Source: JAGHAJ01 sp964559865 [NCBI: uncultured Synergistota bacterium]
Lineage (GTDB): Bacteria; Synergistota; JAGHAJ01
DNA: 64,000 bases
Reading direction: 5' to 3'
Assembly: GCA_964559865.1 (NCBI GenBank)
Contig: CAZLJD010000007.1
Coordinates: 17,707-81,706 of the forward strand
Shown here one piece after another: positions 42,293 to 51,000 of this stretch. Both the position numbers and the translations under genes were made by a program. Within the stretch, counting starts at the first letter, position 1, and every line of letters begins with the position of its first letter. Below the pieces are notes generated by a model. It did no database searches. It was not told the origin of the DNA and saw only the letters and a program-made list of their open reading frames with translations.

Positions 42293-42329
42293 TCCCTGCT
42301 CCTTTGAGAGAAAGGAGCTTTAATCCGTA
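42293..42329 (+). promoter_or_regulatory. S6:S18-type ribosomal-protein leader
   Basis: The leader can form an upper stem GCTCCTTT/AAAGGAGC (42298-42305 with 42311-42318) and a short lower stem TCCCT/AGGGA that draws on the ribosome site. Between them on the 3' side lies TTTAATCCGT, containing the CCG trinucleotide that the S6:S18 complex recognises in known rpsF leaders. Binding would hide the GGGAGGAGG site and repress rpsF when S6 and S18 are in excess. Confidence 0.6.
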
Positions 42330-42346
42330 GGGAGGAGGTGAAGTGA

Positions 42347-42634
42347 GTGAGAGACTATGAGGTTATGTGTCTTTTTACCCCTGAGCTGGAAGAAGAACCC
42401 CTCAAAGAAGAGATAGAAAAGTTGAAATCTTTTGTGACAGACGAGAATGGTGAGGTAGAGAAAGTTGATGTATGGGGGAAGAGGCATTTAGCGTATCCCG
42501 TTAATAAAAAGGAAGAGGGGTACTATGTAGTTGTTAACTTTAAGCTGTCTCCAGACAAGATTACAGAGTTTAAGAGACGGCTTGGGTTGTTGACGAGTGT
42601 GATGAGATTCCTCATTGTGAGGACAGGGGAGTGA
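42347..42634 (+). CDS. rpsF: 30S ribosomal protein S6
   Basis: A 95-residue S6 protein: MRDYEVMCLFTPEL, then a helix, VDVWGKRHLAYPVNKKEEG and LLTSVMRFLIVR, the complete family pattern. It binds the central domain of 16S rRNA together with S18. GTG start at 42347 after GGAGGAGGTGA. First gene of the operon. Confidence 0.97.
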   Translation: MRDYEVMCLFTPELEEEPLKEEIEKLKSFVTDENGEVEKVDVWGKRHLAYPVNKKEEGYYVVVNFKLSPDKITEFKRRLGLLTSVMRFLIVRTGE

Positions 42635-42640
42635 TGAATA

Positions 42641-43066
42641 TTGGCGTTTGATGACATCAATGTCGTGATACTCAGTGGTAGGCTCACCCGTGATCCAGAG
42701 GTTAAGTATACGCCTGGAGGCAGGGCGGTTGCGAGGTTTGGGATTGCTGTTAATAGGTCTTTTGTTGACAGCAACAACGAGAGGCAGGAGAGAACGAGTT
42801 TCGTGAACATAGTTGTTTGGGGTTCTCAGGCGGAGAATTGTGGTAGGTTTTTGTCTAAGGGTAGTCCTGTAATGGTTGAAGGTAGGCTTGAGATAAGGAA
42901 ATATACGGCGCAGACGGGTGAGGATAAAAGGGTGACCGAAGTGGTTGCAAGGAAGGTAACATTCCTTCCTACCGGTAAGGTTAAGCAAGATGACAGCATT
43001 ATGGATGACGAGGAGGAACTTATAGAGAAGTTTGCAGGTCCGATGGATGAAAATCCTCCTTTTTAG
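42641..43066 (+). CDS. ssb: Single-stranded DNA-binding protein
   Basis: A 141-residue SSB: an OB-fold (INVVILSGRLTRDPEVKYT, VARFGIAVNR, FVNIVVWG, VEGRLEIRKY) and an acidic C-terminal tail ending MDENPPF, close to the DDIPF tip used to recruit replication and repair proteins. It starts with TTG six bases after rpsF. It protects single strands during replication; placed between rpsF and rpsR as in most bacteria. Confidence 0.95.
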   Translation: MAFDDINVVILSGRLTRDPEVKYTPGGRAVARFGIAVNRSFVDSNNERQERTSFVNIVVWGSQAENCGRFLSKGSPVMVEGRLEIRKYTAQTGEDKRVTEVVARKVTFLPTGKVKQDDSIMDDEEELIEKFAGPMDENPPF

Positions 43067-43087
43067 AGATGAAAGGGGTGTTGCTGT

Positions 43088-43312
43088 TTGGCTTATGTGA
43101 GGAAAAGAAGACCGAAAGCGTGTATGTTCTGTAAGGATAAGATAGAGCACATAGATTACAAAGATGTTTCCCGATTGCGCAGGTACATTACTGACAGGGG
43201 GAAGATCCTGCCCCGTAGGGTTACAGGTACTTGTGCGAAACACCAGAGACAGCTTACAAGGGCTATAAAGCGCGCAAGGTATATGGCACTGTTACCTTAT
43301 ACCAGCGAGTAG
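43088..43312 (+). CDS. rpsR: 30S ribosomal protein S18
   Basis: A 74-residue S18 with [10 protein letters not shown], then [24 protein letters not shown] and [16 protein letters not shown]. The CXXC near the start and a later Cys and His could bind zinc. It pairs with S6 in the 30S platform. TTG start; closely spaced after ssb. Confidence 0.96.
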   Translation: MAYVRKRRPKACMFCKDKIEHIDYKDVSRLRRYITDRGKILPRRVTGTCAKHQRQLTRAIKRARYMALLPYTSE

Positions 43313-43328
43313 GGTAGTTGAAAATCTG

Positions 43329-43357
43329 CATTTCGGCACCTTCAAGGTGCCGAAATG
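43329..43357 (+). terminator. Strong hairpin between rpsR and the DUF2232 gene
   Basis: CATTTCGGCACC (43329-43340) pairs perfectly with GGTGCCGAAATG (43346-43357) across a TTCAA loop. No T run follows, so it is not a standard terminator. It may be an RNA-processing or stability element that separates ribosomal genes from rplI-dnaB, or a partial attenuator. Confidence 0.5.
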
Positions 43358-43379
43358 TCCTTCTGGGAGGTTACTCTTT

Positions 43380-44306
43380 TTGAGATCAAGAGATCTGGTT
43401 GAAGTTTCCTTACTTTCTGCAATTTCTGCTGTTCTTTTCTTAAGCAGTGTATTTATACCTGTTGTGGGTGTTGCGGTCGCCTTCTTCTGCCCTGTTCCCA
43501 TAGTTATCTTAGGTATGAAGCACGGCTTTAGGCGTGGTTTGACGGGCACCGTTGTAGCTTCCATTATAGTGGGATTGCTTTCTGGCCCATTTCAAGCATT
43601 GTGGATGTTTATGGGGTTTGGCTTTGTCGGTCTTGGAATAGGTGTGCTTGTAGCTATGGGTAAGAGTGCTATAGAGGTGTTAATATATGGAAGCATGATA
43701 TCTTTATCCTCAAAGGTCGTGCTTGTCCTTCTGTCGCTTGCGTTATTCGGCGTGAACCCATTCTCGATAGACATAAAACAGATGGAGCATGCACTTACTT
43801 CTGCGTTGTCTGTTGCGGGTTCTTCTGTGGATGTGAAACTACTGGTGAGCAGGTGGCTCACTATCATGCAGATAGCCGTGCCTGCTATATTCCTTTTGGC
43901 TTCCATTATAGATACATTTCTTGCATACATTGTCTCTTACAAGGTGTTAAAGAAGATGCACATATCCATGCCACAGCTCTTACCATTTGAGTTGTGGGCA
44001 CTGCCTCGCTCTATGTTCTGGGGTTTCGTGGCTGGTATCCTGTTTGCGTGGATGGGTAGGGGAGATGTTGGAAATTTGTGGTATAGAATAGGGATAAATG
44101 TGCAGATAGTATTTTCTATAGCATTTATGATATATGGTATGTCGATACTTTATTTCTGGCTGAAAAAGGTGAAAATGCCCAAGGTAGTGGCATGGATAAT
44201 AGTTGTCGTTACGGTGTTGCAACCCTTTTTGTCTCAGCTTCTTGTTTTTTTAGGTATATTTGACCTTTGGGTGGATTTCAGGAAGATAAGGAAGGGGGCG
44301 GGTTAG
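43380..44306 (+). CDS. DUF2232/YybS-like membrane protein
   Basis: A protein of about 308 residues with roughly eight hydrophobic segments. The family pattern is a polytopic protein beside rplI and dnaB, called YybS in Bacillus. GGGAGG at 43365-43370 points to TTG 43380; an earlier GTG at 43347 would sit inside the hairpin and is unlikely. Function unknown; the DUF2232 family has features of substrate-specificity (S) components of ECF-type transporters, but that is not shown here. It ends one base before rplI. Confidence 0.8.
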   Translation: MRSRDLVEVSLLSAISAVLFLSSVFIPVVGVAVAFFCPVPIVILGMKHGFRRGLTGTVVASIIVGLLSGPFQALWMFMGFGFVGLGIGVLVAMGKSAIEVLIYGSMISLSSKVVLVLLSLALFGVNPFSIDIKQMEHALTSALSVAGSSVDVKLLVSRWLTIMQIAVPAIFLLASIIDTFLAYIVSYKVLKKMHISMPQLLPFELWALPRSMFWGFVAGILFAWMGRGDVGNLWYRIGINVQIVFSIAFMIYGMSILYFWLKKVKMPKVVAWIIVVVTVLQPFLSQLLVFLGIFDLWVDFRKIRKGAG

Positions 44307-44307
44307 C

Positions 44308-44754
44308 GTGGAAGTACTTCTTTTAGATGATGTAAAAAAGCTTGGTAAGAAGGGGGATGTGGTTAGGGTTAAAGATGGATATGCAAGGAATTACCTTATA
44401 CCTAAGGGTCTTGCCAAGAGAGTAGATAAAGGGGTTATTGCCCAGAGAAATGAGGTAATAAAGGTAATGAGTGCAAAGGAGAGGAAGGAAAAGGCGCTTG
44501 CACAGGAGCTAAAAAAGTCTTTAGAATCTCAAACTATCGTTATTGGCGTTAAGGTGGGAGAAGGTGGAAAACTCTACGGTTCTGTGACCAGTAAGCACAT
44601 TGCAGAGGCTATACATAGTGCAATTGGTAAAGAGGTGGACAAGAAGAAAATAGAGCTGCAAGAACCTATCAAGAAAACGGGAAAGTATAGGATACCCGTT
44701 AAACTTGGGTATGGCATTGTTGCCAAGATGGAGGTAGTAGTAGAGGAGCAATGA
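44308..44754 (+). CDS. rplI: 50S ribosomal protein L9
   Basis: A 148-residue L9 with the N-terminal domain EVLLLDDVKKLGKKGDVVRVKDGYARNYLIPKGLA (seen as consecutive short motifs), a long central helix and a C-terminal domain with LYGSVTSKHIAEAI. It binds 23S rRNA near the L1 stalk. GTG start at 44308; its stop overlaps the dnaB ATG (44751-44754). Confidence 0.97.
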   Translation: MEVLLLDDVKKLGKKGDVVRVKDGYARNYLIPKGLAKRVDKGVIAQRNEVIKVMSAKERKEKALAQELKKSLESQTIVIGVKVGEGGKLYGSVTSKHIAEAIHSAIGKEVDKKKIELQEPIKKTGKYRIPVKLGYGIVAKMEVVVEEQ

Positions 44755-46115
44755 GTCCTGATCGCATATTTGATAGAGTACCCCCTCACAACATAGAGGC
44801 TGAGAAGAGCGTGCTCGGTGCCCTGATGCTCGAAGGGGATTCCATTGTAAAGATAGTTGATAAACTGTTCCCCGAGGACTTTTATTACGACGCTCATAAG
44901 AGGATATACGAGTCTATGCTTTCTCTGTATAACTCCTCCAAGGTGATAGATGTCGTTACCGTGTCCGATGAGCTTTCAAAGTCTGGAAGGCTTGAGGAGA
45001 TAGGTGGAATAATGTACTTAAGGGAGCTCGTGGATGCTGTCCCTACTGCTGCTAATATAGAGTATTATGCAAACATCGTTAAAGAGAAAGCTTTGCTCCG
45101 TGCCCTTATAGAGAGAGGCACTGAGATAGTTAAGATGGGATACGAGGAGGACAAGTCTATAGATGAACTCCTTGATAGAGCAGAAAGGCTTATATTCGAG
45201 ATAGGTCGGAGAAACATCAGAGAGGGTTTTGTCCATGTGCAGGAGGTTGTAGAACAAACATTTAGAGACATGAAAAACCTGTACGAGGAAAAAAGGAGAG
45301 TTACAGGTGTCCCTTCGGGATTTGTGGACATAGATAACATTACAGCGGGCTTTCAACGGGGTTCTTTGAATGTTATAGCAGCGAGACCTTCCATGGGTAA
45401 GACTGCACTTGCTATAGACATAGCGAGGAATGCCAGTATGAAGTACGGGATACCCGTTGCAATATTTAGTCTTGAGATGTCAAAAGAGCAGATAGCCCAG
45501 CGTCTCATCTGTTCAGAGGCGAGGATTGAGCTACACAAACTTCGTACGGGTTTTATAAAGAAGAATGAATGGCCTAAGCTGGTTTCTGCTGTTGGTAGAC
45601 TCACGAGGGCACCTATTTACATAGATGAATCTCCCACGATTACGGTTGTGGAGCTCAGGGCAAAGGCAAGAAGACTAAAGAAGGAGGTTGGCATAGGTCT
45701 CATAATAGTAGATTACCTCCAGCTCGTTACCCTGGGTCGTAGGGTAGATAATAGACAGCAGGAAGTATCTGAAATATCCAGAGCGCTGAAGTCTCTGGCG
45801 AGGGAACTGGACATACCCGTTATTGCTCTTTCCCAGCTTAGCAGAGCAGTTGAGCAGAGGAATGATAAGAGGCCGTTGTTGTCCGACTTAAGAGATTCTG
45901 GTGCAATAGAACAGGATGCAGACCTTGTAGCTTTTATCTACAGAGATGAGGTTTACAATTCCAAGACAAAGGATAAAAACATAGCGGAGATAAAGATAGC
46001 GAAGCACAGAAACGGTGCAACTGGTACGAAGAGGTTGGCGTTCTTCAAAGAGTTTACCACGTTTGAGGATCTTGCTTCTTCAGAGATATCAGAAATGGAA
46101 GAGGAAATGGAGTAA
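44751..46115 (+). CDS. dnaB: Replicative DNA helicase DnaB
   Basis: A 454-residue RecA-fold hexameric helicase. The N-terminal collar has PPHNIEAEKSVLGALML; the motor has Walker A in ARPSMGKTALA (near residue 205), GIPVAIFSLEMSKEQ, Walker B in LIIVDYLQL and the arginine-finger region LSDLRDSGAIEQDAD. No intein is present. It unwinds DNA at the replication fork. ATG overlaps the rplI stop; the rplI-dnaB order is widely conserved. Confidence 0.97.
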   Translation: MSPDRIFDRVPPHNIEAEKSVLGALMLEGDSIVKIVDKLFPEDFYYDAHKRIYESMLSLYNSSKVIDVVTVSDELSKSGRLEEIGGIMYLRELVDAVPTAANIEYYANIVKEKALLRALIERGTEIVKMGYEEDKSIDELLDRAERLIFEIGRRNIREGFVHVQEVVEQTFRDMKNLYEEKRRVTGVPSGFVDIDNITAGFQRGSLNVIAARPSMGKTALAIDIARNASMKYGIPVAIFSLEMSKEQIAQRLICSEARIELHKLRTGFIKKNEWPKLVSAVGRLTRAPIYIDESPTITVVELRAKARRLKKEVGIGLIIVDYLQLVTLGRRVDNRQQEVSEISRALKSLARELDIPVIALSQLSRAVEQRNDKRPLLSDLRDSGAIEQDADLVAFIYRDEVYNSKTKDKNIAEIKIAKHRNGATGTKRLAFFKEFTTFEDLASSEISEMEEEME

Positions 46116-46127
46116 TTTATTGAGGGG

Positions 46128-46156
46128 TTGACATTTTAGTGTTACTGTTCTAAAAT
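46128..46156 (+). promoter_or_regulatory. Promoter of the glutamate dehydrogenase gene
   Basis: TTGACA at 46128-46133 and TAAAAT at 46151-46156 with 17 bases between. It begins 12 bases after dnaB, giving gdhA separate transcription from the replication operon. Confidence 0.8.
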
Positions 46157-46191
46157 TCACCTGCTTGAAAACTTTTAGGGGAGTGGTGGGC

Positions 46192-47442
46192 GTGAGGAAG
46201 GCAAACCCGTTTGAGGAAGCTTTAAGGACATTTGACAGGGCTGCGGGGATAATGGGGTTGGAGTCTGACATGGCAAAGATCTTGAAGAACCACGAGAGGG
46301 TGTTAGAGGTCTCTGTGCCCGTGAGAATGGACGATGGACACTATGAGGTATTTAAAGGTTACAGAGCTCAGCACAATACTGCTAAAGGACCTGCAAAGGG
46401 TGGTATAAGGTTTCATCCAGATGTGACACTGGACGAGGTAAAGGCGTTGTCTTTCTGGATGACATGGAAGTGTGCAGTGGTGGACATACCTTACGGTGGG
46501 GGAAAGGGTGGTGTTGTTGTTGACCCTTCTAAGCTTTCGAGAGGAGAGCTCGAGAGACTCTCAAGGAGGTATGTGGTTGAGATATTGCCAATAATAGGAC
46601 CAAATAAAGATGTGCCAGCACCAGATGTGAATACAAATCCGCAAATAATGGCGTGGATGACAGACACTTACATCATGCATGTGGGTTATCCTGAAATAGC
46701 TACCTTTACGGGCAAGCCGCTCGAACTTGGTGGTTCTAAGGGTAGAACTGAGGCAACTGGTAGAGGTGTTCAGTATATAACGAGGGAAGCCCTTAAGTAC
46801 ATAGGGCTTGACCCTAAGGGTGTGAAGGCTGCTGTGCAGGGGTTTGGTAATGTTGGCTCTTATACTGCGAGATTCTTGGTTGAGGATGGGATAAAAGTGG
46901 TTGCTGTGAGTGATGCATCTGGTGGGGTATACAATCCTGGTGGGCTTGACATCGAGGAGATGATAAGATACAGAGATGCACACAACGGTATGATAAAAGG
47001 GTATCCTGGAGGTGATCCGATAACCTCGGAGGATCCACTGTTTATGGATGTTGACCTTGTGGTACCTGCGGCGCTTGACGAAGTTATTAGAGAAGATAAT
47101 GTGCATAGAGTTCGTGCGAAGATCATTGTGGAAGCAGCTAATGGTCCTATCACATCTGAGGCTAACAGGATACTCACGGAAAAGGGCGTTTTCGTTGTTC
47201 CAGATATACTTGCGAATGCAGGTGGGGTTACGGTCTCCTACTTTGAGTGGGCGCAGAACAGGTACTCCTACTACTGGGAGATAGAACAGGTGAGGAGTGA
47301 ACTCAAGAGGTTTATGACGAAGGCTTTCCACAGCGTTATGGAGGTAAAGGAAGAGTATAATGTTGATCCGAAGACTGCAGCGTATATATTGGCAATCCAG
47401 AGGGTAGCTAATGCCATGAGGTTAAGGGGTATCTATCCATAA
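46192..47442 (+). CDS. gdhA: Glutamate dehydrogenase
   Basis: A hexameric-type dehydrogenase of about 416 residues. Substrate and catalytic motifs are PAKGGIRFHPDV, KCAVVDIPYGGGKGG with the active Lys, and DVPAPDVNT; the Rossmann part has VQGFGNVGS and the late motif NAGGVTVSYFEW. It interconverts glutamate with 2-oxoglutarate and ammonia, central to amino-acid fermentation. GTG 46192 follows GGGGAG and gives the usual N-terminus; TTG 46165 would add nine residues but sits at the predicted transcription start. Cofactor choice cannot be read safely. It overlaps the convergent peptidase gene by 35 bases. Confidence 0.95.
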   Translation: MRKANPFEEALRTFDRAAGIMGLESDMAKILKNHERVLEVSVPVRMDDGHYEVFKGYRAQHNTAKGPAKGGIRFHPDVTLDEVKALSFWMTWKCAVVDIPYGGGKGGVVVDPSKLSRGELERLSRRYVVEILPIIGPNKDVPAPDVNTNPQIMAWMTDTYIMHVGYPEIATFTGKPLELGGSKGRTEATGRGVQYITREALKYIGLDPKGVKAAVQGFGNVGSYTARFLVEDGIKVVAVSDASGGVYNPGGLDIEEMIRYRDAHNGMIKGYPGGDPITSEDPLFMDVDLVVPAALDEVIREDNVHRVRAKIIVEAANGPITSEANRILTEKGVFVVPDILANAGGVTVSYFEWAQNRYSYYWEIEQVRSELKRFMTKAFHSVMEVKEEYNVDPKTAAYILAIQRVANAMRLRGIYP

Positions 47443-48073
47443 ATAGCTTGAATTTTTGGTTAAACCATGTCTCTGGTTTTTCCAGGATTTCGGAGAGGGT
47501 ATGCCTTTGCAGAAGCATAGAGGCATACCCTCTTAGTATCTGATACACACTTCGTAGTTTTGTCCTGCTCGATTTTTCCTGGAGCACCTCTTTTAGCCTG
47601 TTTATGTTGCAAACATCAAACTCCTTCACTTTTCTGTCTGTGAACCGTTCGGTAAAGTATATAGATACCGCTTCGTTAACCCAGAAGGGAACATGGTAGC
47701 CGCTTTTGTCTATAAGAAAGTGGATGTACTCGTGCGCTATAACCTGTTTTAGTATCCTCCTTGAGGAAAGCACCCTGACCGGTTGTAGATACACCTTACT
47801 ATCTGTGTAGATTGCGGCAATCCACCATCTAAGTCCGGTGGCTCTCACAAATGCCTTTGTTGTGTCAAAGAAGTAGTAGATTACCTCTCTGTTGCTCCTC
47901 AGTCCTGTAAGGTTTTCTATCTTTTCCTTCATTTCGGTGAAGTTGTGTGCTATCTTTTCAACCCCTTCGCCGTACAATAGAAAGTTGCTAACTCTTACTT
48001 CCGTTGCGTGTGTACTGCTGTATGTCCCCAACAGCAGTACAATTAAGAGACTACTTAACGCGGATCTTCTCAT
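47408..48073 (-). CDS. Exported metallopeptidase-like protein (peptidase MA-like)
   Basis: A 221-residue protein with a signal peptide (about 1-23). IAHEYIHFLID carries HEXXH, and VNEAVSIYF 15 residues after the second His supplies the likely third zinc ligand Glu, as in peptidase-MA-like gluzincins. It overlaps the end of the alpha-2-macroglobulin gene by 22 bases on the same strand, so it belongs to that operon. A protease beside a protease-trapping protein is notable; it may process it or act on the same targets. Substrate unknown. Confidence 0.7.
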   Translation of the reverse strand: MRRSALSSLLIVLLLGTYSSTHATEVRVSNFLLYGEGVEKIAHNFTEMKEKIENLTGLRSNREVIYYFFDTTKAFVRATGLRWWIAAIYTDSKVYLQPVRVLSSRRILKQVIAHEYIHFLIDKSGYHVPFWVNEAVSIYFTERFTDRKVKEFDVCNINRLKEVLQEKSSRTKLRSVYQILRGYASMLLQRHTLSEILEKPETWFNQKFKLFMDRYPLTSWH

Positions 48074-51000
48074 AACCCGTCCTTCCCATTACTGTTGGCA
48101 AATACATACGGTAAACCTCGGTAGGTGGGAGTGAGAATACCCCTCTAAGCGTCGGTCTTACGATGCATGCAAGCTTCAGCGGTTTCTCCTTTTCTACATA
48201 TGCGAATATTACCACTCTGTCCTGCTTTCTTGTAGTCCACCCTCTGTAGCCTTTGAGCGTTATTAGTGGGTAGGCGTCCATTGGGAGGGGCTCAAAACCT
48301 GCGGGTAATCTGAACTCTGTAACTATGTAATCTCCCTCTACTATGTTGCCGTTGATCGTGAACACTACAAGTAGTGGTTTTCCCTTTTCTACTTCGTTTT
48401 CACTTATCTCAGACTTCATGTACATGATGTTGTCTTTGACCTTCACAGGAATGAGATCGTAGAGCGTCCTTTCTACGGATATGCCGCGGTTTATTGCTTT
48501 GGTTGAACTGTTGTCTGTGTACTTTATCCTTATGCTGTAGAATAGTGGTGTATTACTTTTCTTTTCTATGATAATCCTGTTTCTGCTCTTTAACTTGAGA
48601 TCTTTGAGCGTCTTTCTTGTGAAAGGTGTATTTGTGGAGAGTATGCTATCGTCGTTTATGCGGACACTCGCACTGCAGGTTTCTTCTTTTATTCTAAACA
48701 TCTTTTGGTATACGGATAGGAGTGAAACTATCCATGCCGTATCCTGCGTGGAAAACCAGCCTAATCCTCTTTTTTCCATTAGGATCTCATTTATCATTGG
48801 CAGTGCCTCTTTACCACTTCCGTAAACCTTTAGCATTGCTGTTGCATAAAGGGTTTTCCCTATTAGTCTATGGGTTGCGTCTCTTGAGCTTTCTCTACTT
48901 CTGAGTTCTTTTAGTATCTTTTCTGCAATTTTGCGTTCTTTCCAGTTGTTGATTGCCATGGCAAGCAGAGAGCCACAAAATCTGTCACACCCTTTTGCCA
49001 TTTCTACTGCTGATTTTAAGAACTTTCTGTTGCCCTTGAACTCACTTAAGACGAAGAGTATCATGGCTTTATCCTTTGCTGTGAGGTCATTGGTATACTT
49101 TTCATAGAGCTCTTTTATGCGTTTTAATCCGTCCTCTACGATGTACAAAGGCACAAACCTCCTGTAAGCTGGATTTTGGCGCGCTATGTGTAGTATGTGC
49201 AGTATGTAAGCTGTTAGATAAGGAGATTCTTCTGAGTTTTCCCACCAACCCCAGCCACCTTTTTCTAATTGGGTTTCCTCCAATTGTTTTAATGAGCGCC
49301 TTATCTTCCAGTACCTTTTCTTTACAATATCTGGTAGGTAGTTTCCACCGGTTAGTGTGGCAAACAGGAAGCTTGCTACTTGTTCGTTGCAGTAGTACGG
49401 GAATGTGTCGAGATAGGTAAAGCCGTCTTTGATTTCACCAAACAGGCTGCTGCTTAAGGATACAAAGACACTGTTGTTGTTGTATAGAGATCCGTTTAGC
49501 GAAAAGCTCATCTCTGCTTTGTTTTCGTTCTTCTTCAGCATTCCGCTTAGTGTGAGGGTGCTTCTGCTGTATGGTAACTCTACGGTTGTAGTTCTTTGTA
49601 CACCGTCGGATAGCTTTTGGGATGTTGCCTTCGCAGTTATAGAGCATTTGCCCTTCTTTATTGCTTTTATAACCCAATCTGTGGTTACACCTTCGCCTGC
49701 TGGAACTTCTACAACCCTTCTCCCTTTATTCTGGACTCCAAACCCGTTGCCGTTAACATCTACGCTGAAGCGGTGAGGTTTTTTGGTAAAGTTTGATACC
49801 TTTATCTCTATGTTCGCTTCGTCTCCTTTGTACATTATTGGTGGTAATGGTAGATTTACCATCACATCTTTCGATGTAATTACTTCGCTTTTTGCCTCAC
49901 CTACCAAGCCACCTTTTGCTACTCCTTCTACCTTTACAACCCATGCTGTGAGGTCATCTGGCATCCTCACATGCAATACCGCTCTTCCGTCTTTGTCTGT
50001 CTTTACGGTTCCAAACCAGGCAGCTGTATCTTTAAATCTCTTTCTTATGTAGGGTTCACCTCCGCCCTCTTCCTTTGCTTCAGCGAATGTTACCTCCCTT
50101 GGCTTCATGCTCTTGAGATACCTTATAAGCGAGAATGAGTTGTAGAACCATCCAAGTGGATAGCTGGTTGAGACATAGTTGTATGTTGAACCGTAAAATG
50201 TCTTCAGTATGCTGTTAAAGTCTGACCTTACGGAATATATCGCTTTATCAACTACAGATAGATAGAACTCTCCTCTAATCGGGTTACCCTTGCTGTCCCT
50301 CACTAAGATGGTAAATGTTGCATCTTCTCCTGGTAGGTACTTTTCCTTGTTTGGTCTTATAGATATTGAAAGGATTTCTTCTGTGGGTAGTACCCTTATG
50401 GGTATGGATGTGGAGTAGATTCTACCGTTGCTTATGTAAGAGATGAAAAGGGATACGCCTGTGAGATAGACTTTCTTAATAGGAATATCCATTTTCAGCG
50501 AGTTATCTTCGATTTCCCTTACTGTATAGTTCATCAGCACATATCCGTCCATGCTTATAAATAGGTATCTTGCACTTGAAGGTAGAGATGCATAAATGTG
50601 GGCAACTTCACCTGGATGATACACCCCTTTGTCTGTTATGACTTTTAGACCTTTAGTCCTTACTGGTAGCCCACCCTCAGATACATAGAAGGTCGTTCCC
50701 TGATAGCTTGTAAGCCCTGCCTCTGAAGTACTTTTTGCTACTATGAGGTATGAACCCTCTTTGAGTCCTTGGTACTCTATGGTAAGCCCTTTCTGGCTGT
50801 CAATGTGTCTATTTTCAACCAGCACGAGTTCCTTTTTGACTATCCATTTTTTATCTATCTTTATCCAGTGGTATTGGTATAGAGAGATTTCTGCTTCTGT
50901 TCCTACTGGTTCGCCTTTTAGGTTTTCAGCCTTTAGCTGAATTTTTATGCCTTCCGTACTACTGAAAATGAACCTCTCAGGCCTTATCTTTACTATTATG

